Part shown: piece by piece, positions 5,137 through 8,054 of the stretch
Layout of the letters: the number at the start of each line of letters is the position of its first letter
Position numbering within the stretch: position 1 is the first letter of the stretch
Origin: Acetobacterium sp.
GTDB lineage: Bacteria > Bacillota > Clostridia > Eubacteriales > Eubacteriaceae
Reading direction: 5' to 3'
DNA length: 8,054 nucleotides
Assembly: GCA_022013395.1 (NCBI GenBank)
Contig: JAKLQL010000391.1
Span: 1 to 8,054 of the forward strand
Notes under the pieces: generated by a model
Database searches by the model: none
The model's input: the letters and a program-made list of their open reading frames with translations, nothing else
What the model was told of the DNA's origin: nothing
Translations under genes and position numbers: made by a program

Positions 5137-6441
5137 ATGAATAAAACTGAGGTTTGTAAAGCAATTCAACGAGCGGAAACCTATCACTATTTTGGGAAAA
5201 TTGAAAAAGTCGTCGGTATGATGATTGAATCAGTTGGTCCGGAGTGCAGTATCGGTGATTTGTGCAAAATATTCGATCAGAATGCCGATCGCTATATTCT
5301 GGCTGAGGTGGTAGGATTTCGTGGCAATAAGGTTCTGCTAATGCCCTATGAAGAGCCAGAAGGGATTAGTTTTGGCAACATCGTGGAGCCAACCGGCTCG
5401 TCCTTAAGAATTGGGGTATCGGAAAATATGATCGGCAGGGTTGTCAATGCCATGGGGGAACCCATCGATGGTGGTGGACCGATTGAAAATACGATGCCCT
5501 ACGATATTCAAAGCGCTGGGGCAAATCCCTTTTCTCGACCATGTATTGATGATATCCTTGAATTTGGGGTAAAGGCAATAGATGGTTTATTGACGATTGG
5601 CAAAGGCCAGAGAATGGGAATTTTTGCCGGTAGCGGGGTCGGAAAAAGTACCCTGATGGGGATGATTGCCAGAAATGTCAAAGCTCAGGTTAATGTCATT
5701 GCCCTGGTTGGTGAAAGAGGCCGGGAAGTGCGGCAATTTCTGGAAAATGATTTGGGTCAGGAAGGTTTGGAGCGATCCGTTATTGTGGTGGCAACCTCGG
5801 ACCAGCCGCCGATGCAGCGAATGAAATGCGCCCTGACAGCGACCACCATTGCCGAGTATTTTAAGGATCAGGGGAACGATGTGTTATTGATGATGGACTC
5901 ATTAACCCGGTTTGCCATGGCTCAACGAGAAATCGGCCTGGCCACTGGAGAACCGCCAGTTGCCCGAGGTTACACGCCTTCGATTTATGCGATGATGCCC
6001 AAACTGCTGGAACGAAGCGGGAATTTTGAAACGGGATCCATCACTGGAATTTACACCGTGCTAGTGGAAGGTGATGACATGAATGAACCGGTTGCCGATA
6101 CGGTCAGAGGGATTATTGATGGCCATATTGTTTTGTCACGAAAGATCGCGGCCAGGAATCATTATCCAGCCATTGATGTTTTAAACAGTGTCAGCCGACT
6201 AATGTCCAATATTGCCGAAAAAGACCAACTGGATGCGGCTTCCTCAATGCGTAACATGATGTCAATTTATGATACCAATTATGATTTAGTAAGTATTGGT
6301 GCCTATAAAAGCGGCAGTAATCCAGCCTTAGATGTGGCGATTAAAAAAATTGGCGGAATCAATCGCTTTTTGCAACAAAAAGTCGATGAAAAGTGTTTTT
6401 ATGATGAAAGTATTGAAGCCATGAAGAAGGCCGTCGTATGA
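5137..6441 (+). CDS. fliI: flagellar export ATPase FliI
   Basis: FliI is the F1-beta-like hexameric ATPase that helps unfold and feed substrates into the flagellar export gate, working with FliH and FliJ. The product has 434 residues, normal for the family. Visible motifs are the Walker A loop GSGVGKST (165-172), VGERGREV (191-198) with the catalytic Glu at 193, Walker B LLMMDSLTRF with Asp254, GEPPVARGYTPSIYAMMPKLLERSG (271-295, longer than the core motif) and VEGDDMNEPVADTVRGIIDG (310-329). The region after residue 330 contains the conserved LSRKIAARNHYPAIDVL, which separates FliI-type ATPases from rotary ATPase catalytic subunits. GGAG at 5126-5129 lies 7 nt before ATG 5137. The stop TGA (6439-6441) overlaps the fliJ start as ATGA. 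Confidence 0.97.
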   Translation: MNKTEVCKAIQRAETYHYFGKIEKVVGMMIESVGPECSIGDLCKIFDQNADRYILAEVVGFRGNKVLLMPYEEPEGISFGNIVEPTGSSLRIGVSENMIGRVVNAMGEPIDGGGPIENTMPYDIQSAGANPFSRPCIDDILEFGVKAIDGLLTIGKGQRMGIFAGSGVGKSTLMGMIARNVKAQVNVIALVGERGREVRQFLENDLGQEGLERSVIVVATSDQPPMQRMKCALTATTIAEYFKDQGNDVLLMMDSLTRFAMAQREIGLATGEPPVARGYTPSIYAMMPKLLERSGNFETGSITGIYTVLVEGDDMNEPVADTVRGIIDGHIVLSRKIAARNHYPAIDVLNSVSRLMSNIAEKDQLDAASSMRNMMSIYDTNYDLVSIGAYKSGSNPALDVAIKKIGGINRFLQQKVDEKCFYDESIEAMKKAVV

Positions 6442-6884
6442 AAAAGTTCCAGTTTCATTTAGGAAAACTACTTTCCTACAAAGATCAGAATTTAGAAAAT
6501 GAAATGATGATCTTAGGTGGGCTCACCCGGCAGTTAAGCGAAGAAATGGATAAACAGCTCGATTTGGAAGACCAGCAGGAAAAATGCCAGAAAAACTACG
6601 AACGAGATATGGCAAATTCCATTACGCCGATGGCCTGTCAGGTATATATTCACTATATGTCTTTCTTAAAAGAGCAAATTAAAATTGTGGAAAAAAGAAT
6701 TGACGAAATTACTGAAAAAATAGATATTCAGATTGAAGTGGTCAAGAACTTAAAACTTGAAGCCCGTTCTCTGGAAATTGTCAAGGAAAATCGATACGAT
6801 GAGTATAAAAAAGAAGTACTCAAAGAAAACGAAAAAGAGATGGAAGAATTTATTTCCACCAGTAAAATTATAAATGGTGGTTAG
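6438..6884 (+). CDS. fliJ: flagellar export stalk protein FliJ
   Basis: FliJ is a small coiled-coil protein that inserts in the FliI hexamer like the gamma subunit of F1 and links it to the export gate component FlhA. The product has 148 residues and is almost entirely charged helix in two long antiparallel coiled segments (about 1-65 and 67-140). It opens with the usual KKFQFHLGKLLSYKD. Sequence identity in this family is low, so the call rests on the N-terminus, the coiled-coil character and the position right after fliI. GAAGG at 6426-6430 is 7 nt upstream, inside fliI, and the ATGA overlap implies coupled translation. The gene ends with TAG, and a second in-frame stop (TAA) lies two codons later. 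Confidence 0.9.
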   Translation: MKKFQFHLGKLLSYKDQNLENEMMILGGLTRQLSEEMDKQLDLEDQQEKCQKNYERDMANSITPMACQVYIHYMSFLKEQIKIVEKRIDEITEKIDIQIEVVKNLKLEARSLEIVKENRYDEYKKEVLKENEKEMEEFISTSKIINGG

Positions 6885-6922
6885 AAGTATTAAAACCGGT
6901 CAAATAGTCAGAAAGAGGTGTT

Positions 6923-7843
6923 ATGAAGATGTATGATACAATTATAGTTGGTGCCGGGCCCGCCGGTTTGGCTGCTGGGATCTATGCTGCCCGGGGGGCA
7001 CTTAAAGTGCTTATTATTGAAAAAGGTGGTATTGGTGGGCAGATTGCCACCAGTTGGGAGATTGAAAATTATCCGGGTGCGCCTCCAAACAGCAACGGAC
7101 CAGGTCTGACCGAACGAATGCGGGAACAGTGTGAAGAGTTTGGGGTAGAGTTTGCCACCAAAGCCTATCGATCCTCGCAAAAGACTGAAAACGGTTTTAT
7201 TGTCGAAACGGATGCTGGTAGTTTGGAAACCCAGACCATTATTATGGCAACTGGTGCTGAACCCAAATTGATTGGTTGCAAGGGCGAAAAAGAAGTACGT
7301 GGTATGGGTGTCTCTTACTGTGCTACCTGCGACGCCAACTTTTTCAAAGGACTTAAGGTCGCCGTCATCGGCGGTGGCGATACGGCCCTAGAAGAAGCTC
7401 TGTACTTAACGAAATTCGCTAAAGAAATTATTATTATCCACCGCCGGGATGAATTGCGGGGTGCTAAGATTCTGCAACATCGCATCCAGGAAAATGAAAA
7501 AATCTCGATGATGTTAAGCTCGGTGATTGAAGAAATCAAGGGAAATGGGTTGGTCGAAGCGATTACGGTCAAAAATGTGGTAACTGGTGAGCTTGCAGAA
7601 GTACACATTGATGGCGTTTTCGTTTTTGTCGGACAAAAACCGAATTCAGAAGCCTTTGTGGGTCATTTGGAGCGGGACGCCAGAGATTATCTGATCACCG
7701 ATGATGAAATGCGCACGAATGTGCCGGGAATTTTTGCAGCCGGTGATGTCAGACGAAAATCATTAAGGCAGGTTGTCACAGCAACAGCCGATGGGGCAAT
7801 TGCGGCGGTTAATGTCATTAAATTCATTGAAGAACTTAAGTAG
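6923..7843 (+). CDS. trxB: thioredoxin reductase (NADPH, low-Mr flavoprotein type)
   Basis: TrxB transfers electrons from NADPH through FAD and a redox disulfide to thioredoxin in the cytoplasm. The product has 306 residues, the usual bacterial length. The FAD-binding motif GAGPAG is at residues 10-15, the active-site pair CATC at 133-136, the NADPH-binding GGGDTA at 150-155 with HRRDELR at 173-179, and the second FAD motif GIFAAGDVR at 269-277. The intact HRR...R cluster points to NADPH use and argues against the ferredoxin-dependent clostridial flavin enzymes. AAAGAGGTG (6912-6920) is the ribosome binding site; it fits ATG 6923 or 6929 about equally. The gene lies 38 nt after fliJ with no terminator between and is followed by one, so it is probably co-transcribed with the flagellar genes. 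Its stop is TAG. Confidence 0.95.
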   Translation: MKMYDTIIVGAGPAGLAAGIYAARGALKVLIIEKGGIGGQIATSWEIENYPGAPPNSNGPGLTERMREQCEEFGVEFATKAYRSSQKTENGFIVETDAGSLETQTIIMATGAEPKLIGCKGEKEVRGMGVSYCATCDANFFKGLKVAVIGGGDTALEEALYLTKFAKEIIIIHRRDELRGAKILQHRIQENEKISMMLSSVIEEIKGNGLVEAITVKNVVTGELAEVHIDGVFVFVGQKPNSEAFVGHLERDARDYLITDDEMRTNVPGIFAAGDVRRKSLRQVVTATADGAIAAVNVIKFIEELK

Positions 7844-7859
7844 ATTATGATATGATTAG

Positions 7860-7884
7860 GACTAACGAAAGTTAGTCTTTTTTT
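7860..7884 (+). terminator. intrinsic terminator after trxB
   Basis: GACTAAC (7860-7866) and GTTAGTC (7871-7877) form a perfect 7-bp stem with a GAAA tetraloop, followed directly by seven T residues (7878-7884). This is a classic rho-independent terminator 16 nt after the trxB stop, and it marks the end of the flgB-trxB transcription unit. Confidence 0.92.
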
Positions 7885-7917
7885 ATTGAAAAATTATATA
7901 ACAAATCGGGTGTAGAA

Positions 7918-8054
7918 ATGAATATCAAATTTGATTTAAATATGTCACAAACCCAAAAATTGATCATGACTCAAGAGATGAGACAATCCATTGAAATTCT
8001 GCAGTTGACGGCAATGGAATTGAATAGTCTGATTGAAACTGAAATTATGGAAAA
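7918..8054 (+). CDS. rpoN: RNA polymerase sigma-54 factor RpoN, N-terminal part (runs off the window)
   Basis: Forty-five codons and two bases are present. They encode Region I of sigma-54, the Gln/Leu-rich segment that contacts enhancer-binding activators and holds the polymerase closed. The diagnostic pattern is QTQKLIMTQEMRQSIEILQL (residues 11-30), followed by an EL...IE.E motif that in full proteins leads to ENP. GGGTG at 7908-7912 is the likely ribosome binding site, 5-7 nt upstream. The start lies only 33 nt after the terminator T tract. No full promoter fits there: TATAAC at 7897-7902 is a fair -10, but its -35 would fall inside the terminator hairpin and is poor. Expression may depend partly on terminator readthrough. 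Sigma-54 has no evident target promoter in this window. Confidence 0.9.
   Translation, partial: MNIKFDLNMSQTQKLIMTQEMRQSIEILQLTAMELNSLIETEIME

Noticed and set aside
6908..7608. Minus-strand frames opposite trxB (6908-7180 and 7315-7608).
   Set aside because: They are shadows of a complete trxB with all FAD, NADPH and redox motifs in place.

Overview
The window is one end of a flagellar operon from a low-to-mid-GC Gram-positive anaerobe. The likely class is Clostridia. An Acetobacterium/Eubacterium-type acetogen is my best guess, but it rests on general resemblance only and not on a search. Supporting signs are strong purine-rich ribosome binding sites, the Firmicutes-style order flgB-flgC-fliE-fliF-fliG-fliH-fliI-fliJ, a TTG start, and tight gene packing with 4-8 nt overlaps.

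Layout. Positions 1-388 are AT-rich. They hold at most the last codons of an upstream gene (1-72), an inverted repeat (123-139), a good sigma-A promoter with an extended -10 (142-170), and a leader of about 210 nt. From 389 to 6884 come eight flagellar genes, all on the plus strand: rod proteins FlgB and FlgC, rod/MS-ring adaptor FliE, MS-ring FliF, rotor/switch protein FliG, and the export ATPase module FliH-FliI-FliJ. The only sizeable gap inside the operon is fliE-fliF (144 nt), which starts with a perfect hairpin. A thioredoxin reductase gene (trxB, 6923-7843) follows fliJ after only 38 nt, with no terminator between them. A textbook intrinsic terminator (7860-7884) then ends the unit. The first 45 codons of rpoN (sigma-54) begin at 7918 and run off the window.

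How the genes work together. FliF forms the MS ring in the membrane. FliG sits on its cytoplasmic face and receives torque from the stators. FliE joins the ring to the FlgB/FlgC proximal rod. FliI (ATPase), FliH (stator-like regulator) and FliJ (stalk) energise and deliver export substrates to the flagellar secretion gate. TrxB reduces thioredoxin and has no known flagellar role.

Most notable feature. fliH is full length only if an in-frame TAG (codon 125, positions 4713-4715) is read through. Both halves are well-preserved FliH sequence in the same frame. The TAG lies at the tip of a 10-bp hairpin (4704-4728) whose 3' arm overlaps a possible ribosome binding site for a GTG restart at 4740. 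The candidates are amber recoding or readthrough (including pyrrolysine), a regulated split FliH, a recent nonsense mutation, or a sequence error. The window alone cannot decide among them.
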